DNA of 64,000 nt, taken from positions 180,892-244,891 of the forward strand of contig NZ_JAUKWP010000003.1 in assembly GCF_030504545.1 (NCBI RefSeq). The letters are read 5' to 3'. A program made the translations under genes and the position numbers. This document shows positions 55,927 through 64,000 of the stretch, piece after piece; position 1 is the stretch's first letter, and every line of letters begins with the position of its first letter. This DNA is from Lactobacillus sp. YT155. Its GTDB lineage: Bacteria; Bacillota; Bacilli; Lactobacillales; Lactobacillaceae. The notes under the pieces were generated by a model. That model was given only the letters and a program-made list of their open reading frames with translations, was not told the origin of the DNA and made no database searches.

Positions 55927-57993
55927 TTACTTTATTACTAATTGACTTAAATCACCAAGCATTAAACTTATTTTATCAATAATATTCAAAAGTATTAAGC
56001 GATTACTTCTAACTGCCTCATTTTTATCTAAAATCATGTTGTCTTCGAAATAATGATCAATCATTGGAGATAATGATTGAAGCTCATTAAATATTTCAAC
56101 AATCGACTTCTCATTTATATGAGTATCAAGTTCTTTGACTGCATCATATAAATTATTCTCACTATCATTTTCAAATAAACTAGTATCAATCTCAGCAATT
56201 GGAGCTTCAACATGGTTTTTCAATGTGATTTTATGAATTCTAGAAAGTGATTCAATCGTCTCTTTAAATCCTTTTTCTTCACGTTTGTTTTTTAACAATT
56301 CAGCAATCTCAGCAATGATTGTTGGTGTCTTCGTTGATGATAATAACGTGGTCTCAACTATGTCGTGATCCATTTGCTCATTTTTGAAATATTGACGAAG
56401 TCTTTCAATAATAAAATCAGTAACTTCTTCTTTATGCTGTGTTAATTGTGCTCCAACTTCAGAATTAGAAATAATTTCGTCTTGAAGTTGATCCAAAGAA
56501 ATCTCCCAATTTCTAGCTTGCATGATTCGAACAATACCATATGCTTGACGACGAAGTCCGAAAGGATCATTAGACCCATTTGGAATAATGTCAACAGCAA
56601 AAAATGACATGATTGAATCTAATTTATCCGCAACCGCAAGAACAGCACCAACATTTGATTCTGGAAGGTCACCTTCAGCTGTGGTTGGCATGTAATGTTG
56701 TGAGATAGCCTTTGAAACAAGTTCGTTTTCACCCATTAACTGAGCATATTTCTCACCCATAATTCCTTGTAATTCAGGAAATTCATCAACCATATTGGTA
56801 ACTAGATCAAACTTAGAAATTTCACTAGCTCTCTTGAGCGCTTCCATTTCTTCAGCTGATAAGTCTAAGTGTTTTGCTAATAATTCAGCTACAACTCCAG
56901 TGCTTTGCATCTTTTCATACATTGAGCCGATTTTTTGATGGAAAGAAACATTCTTTAATTTATCAATATAGAAATCAATCGAGTGTTTTTGATCCTCTTC
57001 ATAAAAGAATTGTGCATCTTCCAAACGAGCGGTTAAGACTTTCTCATTACCACTAATCACATTTTCTAGGTAATCATCATTTCCGTTTCTAACACTAATA
57101 AAAACTGGTGCTAGCTTCTTATCTTGAGTTCTTGCGTAGAAATAACGTTGATTATCTTTCATTGAAGTGATTAAAACTTCATCAGGAATATCTAAATACT
57201 TCTTATCAAAATTACCAAAGAACGCCGTTGGATATTCAACCAAATTATTGACTTCTTCTAATAAGTCTTCGTCAATATCTACCAGCCAATCATTTTCAGT
57301 CGCAATGGCTTCAATTTGCTGCTTAATAACAGCTTTTCTACGATTGGCATCAGCAATAACAAAGTCACTATTCAATGCTTCAACATATGAATTAACATCT
57401 TTAATTACTACCTCATCATGGCCTAAGAATCGATGTCCTTTGGTAACATTGTTGGCTTTAATATTTAAAATTTGAGTGTCAATCACTTTATCTTCAAGCA
57501 TAGCAACTAGCCAGTGAATTGGTCTGATATATTCGAATCTTTGTGAGCCCCAGTGCATTCTAGTAGGAAAAGTCATTTCTTCTAGGGGCTGATTAATATC
57601 TTGGAGAATAGTCTCACTGGTTTGACCAATTTCGTGTTTTTGAATATAAGCATATTCTTCACCCTTTAATTCTTGGAAGAAAATATCCTCAGGGTTTTGA
57701 CCTTGCCCTTTAGCAAAACCAATAGCAGCCTTTGTCCAATTACCATCAGAGTCAAGTGCAATACGCTTAGCAGGTCCCTTCATTGTTTCATCAATGTCAT
57801 CTTGTTTATCACTTAAATCATTAATAATAAGTGCTAGTCTTCTCGGTGTAGAGAATTTCTTGACTTCACCGAAGGTTAAGCGGTTCTCAGTCAAAAAATC
57901 AGTGACACGTTTTTCAAATTGATTGATACTTGGAGTTACAACATGAGCTGGCATTTCTTCCAGACCAAGTTCCAATAAAAATGTTTTTGTCAT
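55927..57993 (-). CDS. glyS: Glycine-tRNA ligase beta subunit
   Basis: The 688-residue protein starts MTKTFLLELGLEEMPAHVV and matches the tetrameric-type beta subunit, including EVLITSMKDNQRYF, RLEDAQFFYEED and a C-terminal anticodon-binding (DALR-like) region. A TTG at 58005 would add four residues but has the GAAGGAG ribosome site directly against it, so ATG at 57993 is preferred. It overlaps closely with glyQ (stop at 57995) and is under the same T-box. Confidence 0.96.
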   Translation of the reverse strand: MTKTFLLELGLEEMPAHVVTPSINQFEKRVTDFLTENRLTFGEVKKFSTPRRLALIINDLSDKQDDIDETMKGPAKRIALDSDGNWTKAAIGFAKGQGQNPEDIFFQELKGEEYAYIQKHEIGQTSETILQDINQPLEEMTFPTRMHWGSQRFEYIRPIHWLVAMLEDKVIDTQILNIKANNVTKGHRFLGHDEVVIKDVNSYVEALNSDFVIADANRRKAVIKQQIEAIATENDWLVDIDEDLLEEVNNLVEYPTAFFGNFDKKYLDIPDEVLITSMKDNQRYFYARTQDKKLAPVFISVRNGNDDYLENVISGNEKVLTARLEDAQFFYEEDQKHSIDFYIDKLKNVSFHQKIGSMYEKMQSTGVVAELLAKHLDLSAEEMEALKRASEISKFDLVTNMVDEFPELQGIMGEKYAQLMGENELVSKAISQHYMPTTAEGDLPESNVGAVLAVADKLDSIMSFFAVDIIPNGSNDPFGLRRQAYGIVRIMQARNWEISLDQLQDEIISNSEVGAQLTQHKEEVTDFIIERLRQYFKNEQMDHDIVETTLLSSTKTPTIIAEIAELLKNKREEKGFKETIESLSRIHKITLKNHVEAPIAEIDTSLFENDSENNLYDAVKELDTHINEKSIVEIFNELQSLSPMIDHYFEDNMILDKNEAVRSNRLILLNIIDKISLMLGDLSQLVIK

Positions 57994-57994
57994 C

Positions 57995-58900
57995 TTAATT
58001 TTCAACTCCTTCTTTAGTATTTTCCTTTAAAAGTGGGAAACCTAGTTTTTCGCGTTCATCTACAAAAGCTTGAGCAACTCTATGAGCCATTTTTCTAATT
58101 CTTGATAAATAACCTGCTCTTTGAGTAACTGAAACAGCTCCTCTGGCATCTAATAAGTTGAAAGTGTGGCTACATTTCAAAATGTAATCATATGCGGGAT
58201 GAACAAGGCCTATTTCCATCAAACGGTTAGCTTCTTTTTCATATTGATCAAAGAAACTCAATAACATTTCTTGGTTACTTTCTTCAAATGAATATTTGGA
58301 ATGTTCATATTCTGGTTCTTTAAAAATGTCGCCATATTTAACACCATTACCCCAATCGAGGTCATAGACCGAATCAACATCTTGAATATATGATGCTAAT
58401 CTTTCAACGCCATAAGTAATTTCACTAGTTACGGGATCACATTGAAGTCCTCCCACTTGTTGGAAGTAAGTAAACTGAGTAACTTCCATTCCATCAAGCC
58501 AAACTTCCCAGCCAACACCGGCACAACCCATAGAAGGATTCTCCCAGTTGTCTTCAACAAAACGAATATCATGTTCAAGTGGTTCAATTCCTAAAGCTCT
58601 TAAAGAGTCCAAATAGTATTCTTGGACTTCTTTAGGTGAAGGCTTCATAACAACTTGAAATTGGTGATGTTGATACAAACGGTTAGGATTATCACCATAT
58701 CGTCCATCAGCCGGACGTCTGGAAGGTTCTACGTATGCAGCATTCCAAGGCTCTGGTCCAATAGCACGTAAAAAAGTATAAGGACTCATAGTTCCAGCAC
58801 CTTTTTCTGTGTCGTAAGCTTCCATTAGCATACAACCTTTTTCACTCCAAAATTTTTGTAAGGTCAAAATCATATTTTGAACATCTAGTTTTTCAGTCAT
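57995..58900 (-). CDS. glyQ: Glycine-tRNA ligase alpha subunit
   Basis: The 301-residue protein starts [18 protein letters not shown] and matches the alpha subunit throughout: [20 protein letters not shown] and the [10 protein letters not shown] motif are diagnostic. It carries the aminoacylation site of the alpha2beta2 glycyl-tRNA synthetase. A longer frame begins at 58936, but AAGGGTG lies just before ATG 58900 and the extension encodes T-box terminator and spacer sequence. Expression is expected to rise when tRNA-Gly is uncharged. Confidence 0.96.
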   Translation of the reverse strand: MTEKLDVQNMILTLQKFWSEKGCMLMEAYDTEKGAGTMSPYTFLRAIGPEPWNAAYVEPSRRPADGRYGDNPNRLYQHHQFQVVMKPSPKEVQEYYLDSLRALGIEPLEHDIRFVEDNWENPSMGCAGVGWEVWLDGMEVTQFTYFQQVGGLQCDPVTSEITYGVERLASYIQDVDSVYDLDWGNGVKYGDIFKEPEYEHSKYSFEESNQEMLLSFFDQYEKEANRLMEIGLVHPAYDYILKCSHTFNLLDARGAVSVTQRAGYLSRIRKMAHRVAQAFVDEREKLGFPLLKENTKEGVEN

Positions 58901-58924
58901 AAATACACCCTTCTCAAAAAAAAT

Positions 58925-59079
58925 AAAAAATCCCAAGCAGAAATAATCTGCCAGGGACGATCTATCGCGGTTCCACCCTAGTTCTAATCGAATTCGATTA
59001 GCTCTTTTAGATATTTATTTATAAAATTCACCATTTACATATTCGTGACTTTCACTACCACACGATCGCTTTTAATAAC
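58925..59079 (-). promoter_or_regulatory. Glycyl T-box leader of glyQS, compact form
   Basis: The minus strand carries the T-box core AGGGTGGAACCGCG (58979-58966) and a terminator pairing TCCC..GCAGA with TCTGC..GGGA (58931-58957) followed by T's. The palindrome at 58984-59001 gives Stem III. Stem II is absent, as in known glyQS leaders. Only about 78 bases lie between the predicted start and Stem III, so Stem I is short; TCGTG/CACGA (59065-59043) encloses a loop with GGU, a possible glycine specifier. Confidence 0.88.
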
Positions 59080-59085
59080 GTGATA

Positions 59086-59114
59086 ATGATACTGTTTTTA
59101 AGCTGTTGTGTCAA
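59086..59114 (-). promoter_or_regulatory. Strong promoter of glyQS
   Basis: On the minus strand a consensus -35 TTGACA (59114-59109), a 17-base spacer and TATCAT (59091-59086) give a near-ideal vegetative promoter. Transcription should start near 59079, just before the T-box. Confidence 0.8.
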
Positions 59115-59117
59115 ACA

Positions 59118-59142
59118 AAAAAAGACGACTACGTCGTCTTCT
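59118..59142 (-). terminator. Terminator of the lipoprotein gene
   Basis: GAAGACGAC pairs with GTCGTCTTT around TAC on the minus strand, followed by T's. It ends only a few bases before the glyQS -35 box. Confidence 0.88.
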
Positions 59143-59144
59143 AA

Positions 59145-59954
59145 CTATTTATCATCTTTTGATTGTTCGTTATCGTAATCAACAGCTTTTAATACTCTAT
59201 CAATTGCTTTGTCGTTAGCTTTTTTATCCTTACCAGTTGAGTATTCACCAACACTAGAATCTTTGATTAAATCATAAATAGTATCTTTAGTAATTGTGTA
59301 ATGATCACCTTTTTTGGTCATTGTCATGGTAATTGTCTTGTCTTTACCATATTGTGGGTATTTCATAGCATGATCACCATAAAGTTCGTTGTACAATTCA
59401 AAATTAATTATGTACATTCCTGACTTAACTGTTGGATCAGTTGATGAGCCAGCCATAAGAGCTAATTCTGTATCTTGAAGAATATGTGCTTTCAAGTTGG
59501 TTAAATTATTAGCACCTTGGGTGTCAGCTAATGGATCAATTGTAAATTTGATTGTTGCTGTTTTTCCTTTAGTTTTTACACTAGTAATTTTGTACTTGTC
59601 AATTTGGCGCATGTTTTCAAGTCTTAATTTCACCCATTTTTTCAAAACTGGTGATAAGTCTAAATCAACTTCATCAACTTTAGTTGATATTCCGTCATCT
59701 TTAGCTTCTTTCATTTTTTTATCGTATAAAGATGAAAGTAAATCATCTGTAAACTCACTAGCATCTTTTCCTGAAACATCCTTAAAACCAGCTGATTTTC
59801 CTTTATAGAAATAGTTCAATGTAGCTGTTGCATCTTGTTTTGCAAGATCTTTTTCACTTGTTGTTTTACCAGTTTTTGATCCACATGCTACCAAAATAAC
59901 TGATAATACCATTACGGCAATAACCGAAATTATGCTCTTCTTTCTCATTTTCAT
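59145..59954 (-). CDS. Lipoprotein of DUF5105-like type
   Basis: The protein has a lipoprotein signal peptide: basic MKMRKK, a hydrophobic stretch and the lipobox LVACG, with the lipidated Cys about 24 residues in. The mature part (about 245 residues) is Lys/Asp-rich with alternating strands, resembling DUF5105/DUF4352-type surface lipoproteins of unknown function. Three close ATGs exist; the one at 59954 has GAGG at the best distance, whereas 59960 overlaps it. Monocistronic, anchored on the outer membrane face. Confidence 0.8.
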   Translation of the reverse strand: MKMRKKSIISVIAVMVLSVILVACGSKTGKTTSEKDLAKQDATATLNYFYKGKSAGFKDVSGKDASEFTDDLLSSLYDKKMKEAKDDGISTKVDEVDLDLSPVLKKWVKLRLENMRQIDKYKITSVKTKGKTATIKFTIDPLADTQGANNLTNLKAHILQDTELALMAGSSTDPTVKSGMYIINFELYNELYGDHAMKYPQYGKDKTITMTMTKKGDHYTITKDTIYDLIKDSSVGEYSTGKDKKANDKAIDRVLKAVDYDNEQSKDDK

Positions 59955-60087
59955 ATCCATCCTCTATATTTTATATAAATACATATAAATAATATCAAAG
60001 TCGAGATACAAATAAAAGACAAAAAGAAATAAACAGAGGTAATAATAAGCGTAATAAACAAAATAAAGATTGCTGCATCAGCAATCT

Positions 60088-60849
60088 TCATAGCATTTCA
60101 TTCAATTGATTAATAAATTTTTTACTTTTTAGACTTATTCCAATATTATCATCATAAATTAAATCAATAATATGCTGGATTTGGTTTTTAGTCGTTTGTT
60201 TAACATCAATTTTTTTAATATTTTCAAGTTTTATTCCTGAGAAAAGTCGTAAATAATAAATTACTCTTTGACCGGCATGTACCCGATTGGGATCCTTTGA
60301 ATAATGGTGACTACAAATAATTCCACCAAGAACGATTGAGAAATCAAACTCTCCTTCTGTTTCACCGCCAACTACACAATTTTTAAAATTCGGATTCACA
60401 CCAAAAACTTTCAAAAGATTAATTTGCACAATATTGCTGATGATTTGTGGATCTCGTCCATCATCTATAAGTAATAATGCTTTTATTAAAAAATCAAACC
60501 ACTCGTCACTCACTGACTCGCTTTGTTCAAAGGCACGAGAAAATAAGTCAACAATAAATGCAGCATAGGCATTTTTGGTGATATCTAAAGAAATATTATT
60601 AAACTCTGAAACATAGTTAGCGCTTGTGACATAAGAGAAGCCATCATCATTAATTGATCCAAGATATTCGCCATATGTATATGGCATCAGAGAACCAGTA
60701 ATCTTCGAATTTGCTTTTCCAAATCCACGTACATAAAAAGTTTTCAGAGAAAACTCTTTGGTTATCATATAAACCAAAGCATCATTTTCTTTATATCTAC
60801 TGACTTTGATAATGAGGCCAGTGAATGTTTGATTTTTTAAAAGTGTCAT
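60088..60849 (-). CDS. recO: DNA repair protein RecO
   Basis: The 253-residue protein matches RecO: an N-terminal OB fold (FTGLIIKVSRYKENDALVYMIT; FYVRGFGK) and a helical C-terminal part. The zinc cysteines typical of many RecO proteins are mostly missing; Cys appear only as NCVVGG and IICSHH. RecO helps RecR load RecA on SSB-coated DNA. Its start overlaps the era stop (TAATG), the conserved era-recO pair. Confidence 0.93.
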   Translation of the reverse strand: MTLLKNQTFTGLIIKVSRYKENDALVYMITKEFSLKTFYVRGFGKANSKITGSLMPYTYGEYLGSINDDGFSYVTSANYVSEFNNISLDITKNAYAAFIVDLFSRAFEQSESVSDEWFDFLIKALLLIDDGRDPQIISNIVQINLLKVFGVNPNFKNCVVGGETEGEFDFSIVLGGIICSHHYSKDPNRVHAGQRVIYYLRLFSGIKLENIKKIDVKQTTKNQIQHIIDLIYDDNIGISLKSKKFINQLNEML

Positions 60850-61757
60850 TAATTAAAATCCTTAACCGAATATCCCGCCGAATTTAAGAAATTAGGATCA
60901 TCACGCCAATTCTTTTTAACTTTGACCCACAGTTTCAAATTGATTTTTTCATTCAATAAGTCTTCAATTTGCCGACGAGCACCAATTCCAATATGCTTTA
61001 ACATACTTCCTTTTTGACCAATTACAATTCCTTTTTGACTGTCACGTTCCAAGTAAATAGTTGCTTCAACTTGTAACTTGTTGTTAACACGCTGATTCAT
61101 TCTTTCAACCACTACCGCAACAGAATGCGGAATTTCATCATGTGTAGAATGAAGTATGTTTTCACGAATAAGTTCGGCAACAATGAAGTACTCTGGATGG
61201 TCGGTAACTTGGTCCTTAGGATAATACATTGGGCCAACTTCAAGCTGTTGACCGATTTTTTCTAGCAATTCATCTACATTATTACCCATCGTAGCTGAAA
61301 TTGGAAAAACTTGATCAAAGTTTAAAATCATTGAGTATTCTTCAATTTGTGACATTATTTCATCTGGATGTATTAAATCAATCTTGTTTAAAATCAAAAA
61401 AGTAGGTTTTTTAACTTCTTTAAGTTGTTCCAAAATAAATTTATCACCAGGTCCTAATTTCTGACCTGCTTCAGTCATGAACAAAATCAAATCTACTTCT
61501 TTGAACGTAGAAATTGCCGCCTGATCCATGTAGTCATCAAGCTTATTCTTAGGCTTATGAATTCCGGGCGTATCCAAAAAGACAATTTGCTTATCGTCGT
61601 CAGTAAAAACACCAGAAATTTTGTTTCTAGTTGTTTGGGCTTTGTCAGATGTAATAGCAATTCTTTGTTGCAAAACTCGATTCATAAAGGTTGATTTTCC
61701 GACATTTGGGCGTCCAACAATGGCCACAAATCCGGAGTGAAATTCTTTGTTTTCCAT
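60849..61757 (-). CDS. era: GTPase Era
   Basis: The 302-residue protein has G1 [10 protein letters not shown] (16-25), G3 DTPGIH near 62-67, G4 NKID near 124-127, and a C-terminal KH domain with [15 protein letters not shown]. Era binds the 3' end of 16S rRNA and helps assemble the 30S subunit. It overlaps cdd by one base and recO by one base, so it is translationally linked with its neighbours. Confidence 0.97.
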   Translation of the reverse strand: MENKEFHSGFVAIVGRPNVGKSTFMNRVLQQRIAITSDKAQTTRNKISGVFTDDDKQIVFLDTPGIHKPKNKLDDYMDQAAISTFKEVDLILFMTEAGQKLGPGDKFILEQLKEVKKPTFLILNKIDLIHPDEIMSQIEEYSMILNFDQVFPISATMGNNVDELLEKIGQQLEVGPMYYPKDQVTDHPEYFIVAELIRENILHSTHDEIPHSVAVVVERMNQRVNNKLQVEATIYLERDSQKGIVIGQKGSMLKHIGIGARRQIEDLLNEKINLKLWVKVKKNWRDDPNFLNSAGYSVKDFN

Positions 61758-62161
61758 TACAAGTCCTCTTTAGAAAATGAATAAGGCAAGATTTGTTCCA
61801 TCGTATATCTTTCAATTTCACCTTTAGTGTTAGTTAGATAAACAGGAGCATCTTTCTTAATAAACTCTGTCATTACTTGTCTGCAGGCTCCACAAGGCTT
61901 GCAACCACCGACAGTGTCACCAATCACTAGAATACTGGTAAACTCTGTATATCCCTCAGAAACAGCCTTGAACATTGCTGTACGTTCAGCACAGTTGGTT
62001 AATCCATATGATGAATTTTCGACGTTACAGCCATTGAAGATTTTTCCATCTTTGGTTTTAACTGCTGCACCAACATGAAATTTTGAATAAGGTACATATG
62101 CTTGATCAAAAGCCTTTTTTGCTTCATCATACATTAATTTTTCTTCTTCAGTCATTGCCAT
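61757..62161 (-). CDS. cdd: Cytidine deaminase
   Basis: The 134-residue protein has the zinc site NCAERTAMF (NCAE with catalytic Glu) and PCGACRQVM. It deaminates cytidine and deoxycytidine to uridine forms in pyrimidine salvage. This fits an organism that may depend on salvage if its carAB here are inactive. The cdd-era order is conserved in Firmicutes. GGAG precedes the ATG. Confidence 0.97.
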   Translation of the reverse strand: MAMTEEEKLMYDEAKKAFDQAYVPYSKFHVGAAVKTKDGKIFNGCNVENSSYGLTNCAERTAMFKAVSEGYTEFTSILVIGDTVGGCKPCGACRQVMTEFIKKDAPVYLTNTKGEIERYTMEQILPYSFSKEDL

Positions 62162-62163
62162 TT

Positions 62164-62625
62164 TTATTTCTCCAGTCCAAATTTTGTCAGTATTTTTTCT
62201 TGTAAACCAATCATTGTTTCTTCATCGTCTTTTTCAATATGATCATAACCATTTAAATGCAAAATTCCATGAACAATTGTATATCCTAGTTCGCGATCTA
62301 AGGAATGACCATATTCTTTTGCGTGGTCAGCAACGACTTCAAGACAAATGAACAAATCACCAACGTCTTCTTCAATAATGTCATCGAATTGTTCAAAGAC
62401 TGTTTCATCACCATCTTCAATCGCAAAACTAATTACGTCTGTTGGACGATCGGTGTCACGATATTTTTTATTAATTGAATGAATTTCAGCAATATCTACA
62501 AAATGAATGGATAACTCAATTTCTTTTGTTAGATTAAGTTCATCAATTGTGAATTGAACTATTTTTTTCACCCAATCAGCACGCTCTTGATCAATTTGAT
62601 CGTTGGTATAAAGATTTAATTCCAT
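62164..62625 (-). CDS. ybeY: Endoribonuclease YbeY
   Basis: The 153-residue protein has the zinc-binding HGILHLNGYDH motif (three His) near 118-128 and the RPTDVISFAI stretch near 60-69. YbeY acts in 16S rRNA 3' end maturation and ribosome quality control. It lies two bases after phoH and two before cdd, the conserved phoH-ybeY-cdd-era order. Confidence 0.96.
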   Translation of the reverse strand: MELNLYTNDQIDQERADWVKKIVQFTIDELNLTKEIELSIHFVDIAEIHSINKKYRDTDRPTDVISFAIEDGDETVFEQFDDIIEEDVGDLFICLEVVADHAKEYGHSLDRELGYTIVHGILHLNGYDHIEKDDEETMIGLQEKILTKFGLEK

Positions 62626-62627
62626 AA

Positions 62628-63593
62628 TTACTCCCGATTATTTTTTTCATAAGCATCAATAATTTCCGCAACAACTGGATGACGAACAACATCCGCCGAA
62701 GTGAAGTTAACAAAATCAATATGCGGTAAATCTTGTAAAATGTTTTGGGCTTGAACTAATCCACTCTTAGCATTATGAGGTAAATCAATTTGTGAAATAT
62801 CACCGTTGACAATCATTTTTGACCCAAAACCTAGACGAGTTAAAAACATTTTCATTTGTTCAGGTGTGGTGTTTTGCGCCTCATCTAAAATAACAAAGGC
62901 TTCATCTAAGGTTCTTCCACGCATATATGCTAGTGGTGCAATTTCAATTACTTCACGTTCCATTAAACGGCTCACATGATCAGCTCCCATAATGGCATAT
63001 AATGCATCATAAATTGGCCTCAAGTAAGGATCAACTTTTTCTTTTAAGTCCCCTGGCAAGAAACCTAAGTTCTCTCCTGCTTCAACCGCTGGCCTAGTCA
63101 AAATTAACCTTTGAACCAGTCCTTTTTTCAAAGCAGCGACTGCCATAACCACTGCAAGATAAGTTTTTCCAGTTCCCGCTGGTCCAATTCCAAAAGTAAT
63201 GTCATTTTTCTTAATGGACTTCACATATTGACGTTGTCCAAAACTCTTAACTCGGACTGATTTTCCTTTTGCATCACGAATTAATTCTTCTTTATATAAA
63301 TCTTCAAAATAATCCAGAGTTTCTTGTTGTGACATTTGAATGGCACTAACAATGTCTGCTTGACCAATTTTAATGCCTTTTTTAGTTATACTAATAAGCT
63401 TTTTAATTATGGAAATAGTTTGATCAACATCTTCATTTGTACCGCTAATTGTTAGCTTGTTACCAAAGGCACTGATGTTAACGTTTAATCCTTCTTCCAA
63501 AAGCGTTAAATTACTGTCGTTTACTCCAAACAAACTCACTTCAACTTGCTGATCGGATAAATGAAAATCTTTTTTTGTCGAATCTTCTGTCAA
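62628..63593 (-). CDS. phoH: PhoH-like ATPase
   Basis: The 321-residue protein has Walker A GIGPAGTGKTYLAVV near 133-147 and Walker B FVILDEAQNT near 230-239, matching PhoH family ATPases, thought to be RNA-related NTPases. The start is TTG at 63593 with GGAGG seven or eight bases upstream. First gene of the phoH-ybeY-cdd-era-recO string. Confidence 0.94.
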   Translation of the reverse strand: MTEDSTKKDFHLSDQQVEVSLFGVNDSNLTLLEEGLNVNISAFGNKLTISGTNEDVDQTISIIKKLISITKKGIKIGQADIVSAIQMSQQETLDYFEDLYKEELIRDAKGKSVRVKSFGQRQYVKSIKKNDITFGIGPAGTGKTYLAVVMAVAALKKGLVQRLILTRPAVEAGENLGFLPGDLKEKVDPYLRPIYDALYAIMGADHVSRLMEREVIEIAPLAYMRGRTLDEAFVILDEAQNTTPEQMKMFLTRLGFGSKMIVNGDISQIDLPHNAKSGLVQAQNILQDLPHIDFVNFTSADVVRHPVVAEIIDAYEKNNRE

Positions 63594-63676
63594 AAGACGC
63601 CTCCAAAATTTTATTTATTAAAATTTTACCACACTATTGACTTATTCTAGTTACTAAACTGATTGTTTCAGCAAAT

Positions 63677-63707
63677 AAAAAAGCCTTTAATTAAATAAAG
63701 GCTTTTT
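63677..63707 (-). terminator. Terminator of the surface-protein gene
   Basis: AAAAAGCCTTTA (63678-63689) pairs with TAAAGGCTTTTT (63696-63707); the minus strand ends in a T-run. It lies just after the stop codon of the LPxTG gene. Confidence 0.9.
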
Positions 63708-63710
63708 TGA

Positions 63711-64000
63711 TTAGTTTACTTTTTTCTTGTTCTTGTAGATTGTATAACCAACTACACTTGATAATAAGATTACTCCACTAGCTAATAGTGCCATGTTCAA
63801 GGCATTGTTTTCACCAGTCTTTGGTAATACTTTCTTAACGATTGTATTCACAATTGTCTTAGTAACTGGTTTTGTTGGCTTGGTTGGTTCTGTTGGATCT
63901 ACTGGTGGTGTAGGAACTTTTGTATAAACGAATTTCACGTTTTGTGGATCGTTTGTAAAGGTTCCTGTCACTGTATCTGATACTTCAGCGAAAGTTGTCT
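63711..64000 (-). CDS. LPxTG-anchored surface protein, C-terminal end (partial)
   Basis: The open frame runs off the window edge. It ends with a sortase signal: LPKTGE, a hydrophobic helix of about 20 residues, and the basic tail KNKKKVN. Before it are a Pro/Thr-rich wall-spanning segment (PTPPVDPTEPTKPTKP) and the end of a MucBP-like repeat (TGTFTNDPQNVKFVYTK). Sortase A would link the protein to peptidoglycan. MucBP repeats occur in mucus-binding and other adhesion proteins. The start lies outside the window. Confidence 0.9.
   Translation of the reverse strand, partial: TTFAEVSDTVTGTFTNDPQNVKFVYTKVPTPPVDPTEPTKPTKPVTKTIVNTIVKKVLPKTGENNALNMALLASGVILLSSVVGYTIYKNKKKVN

Overview
The window is a 64 kb piece of a low-GC Firmicutes chromosome. 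It is almost certainly from the Lactobacillaceae: AT-rich genes, a complete mevalonate pathway, RexAB-type AddAB, an LPxTG/MucBP-type surface protein, and the conserved gene orders rnpB-gpsB-ypsA-recU-pbp1A and glyQS-dnaG-rpoD. A Companilactobacillus-like species would fit the base composition and gene set, but the genus is an inference. No tRNA or rRNA genes, CRISPR arrays, insertion sequences or prophage genes were seen. Most of the window is dense core genome.

Layout. 1-4.6 kb: end of parE, then parC, a LysR regulator and the Mn-dependent pyrophosphatase. 4.6-8.5 kb: an accessory block with a lipase-like alpha/beta hydrolase, a ribbon-helix-helix/SPFH two-gene operon behind a perfect palindrome, and an XRE/membrane-protein pair whose promoter is framed by a perfect 19-bp inverted repeat. 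8.6-13.4 kb: perR, an APC permease, degV and rqcH. 13.4-20.9 kb (minus): ebsA-like gene, fhs, lspA, rluD, pyrR, carA, carB, with a PyrR-type attenuator before pyrR. 21-23 kb (plus): lplA and a CorA-like transporter. 23-25.8 kb (minus): ypsC/rlmL, RNase P RNA, gpsB, ypsA. 25.8-28.7 kb (plus): recU and pbp1A. 28.7-41.7 kb (minus): addB-addA-dinG-ypmB-like-asnS-dnaD-nth. 41.8-45.9 kb (plus): mvk, mvaD, phosphomevalonate kinase and fni, the mevalonate-to-isoprenoid route. 45.9-64 kb: rsmF-like methyltransferase, an orphan MacB-like membrane protein, an unassigned methyltransferase, lepB, a 58-aa protein, pepT, nif3-like, trmK, rpoD, dnaG, glyS and glyQ behind a T-box, a lipoprotein, recO, era, cdd, ybeY, phoH, and the end of an LPxTG surface protein.

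The most interesting observation is the carA-carB pair. Both genes are open and sit behind a PyrR attenuator. CarA has lost the catalytic Cys (Gly243) and His (Asp328) of its glutaminase triad. CarB is about 270 residues short, has lost its glycine-rich ATP loop and two metal ligands in the first synthetase half, and has no recognisable second half. This looks like a pseudo-carbamoyl-phosphate synthetase that is either decaying or doing another job. Other points of interest are the RHH/SPFH operon and its operator-like palindrome, the framed promoter of the XRE gene, an endonuclease III lacking two of its four Fe-S cysteines, and a glycyl T-box with little room for Stem I.
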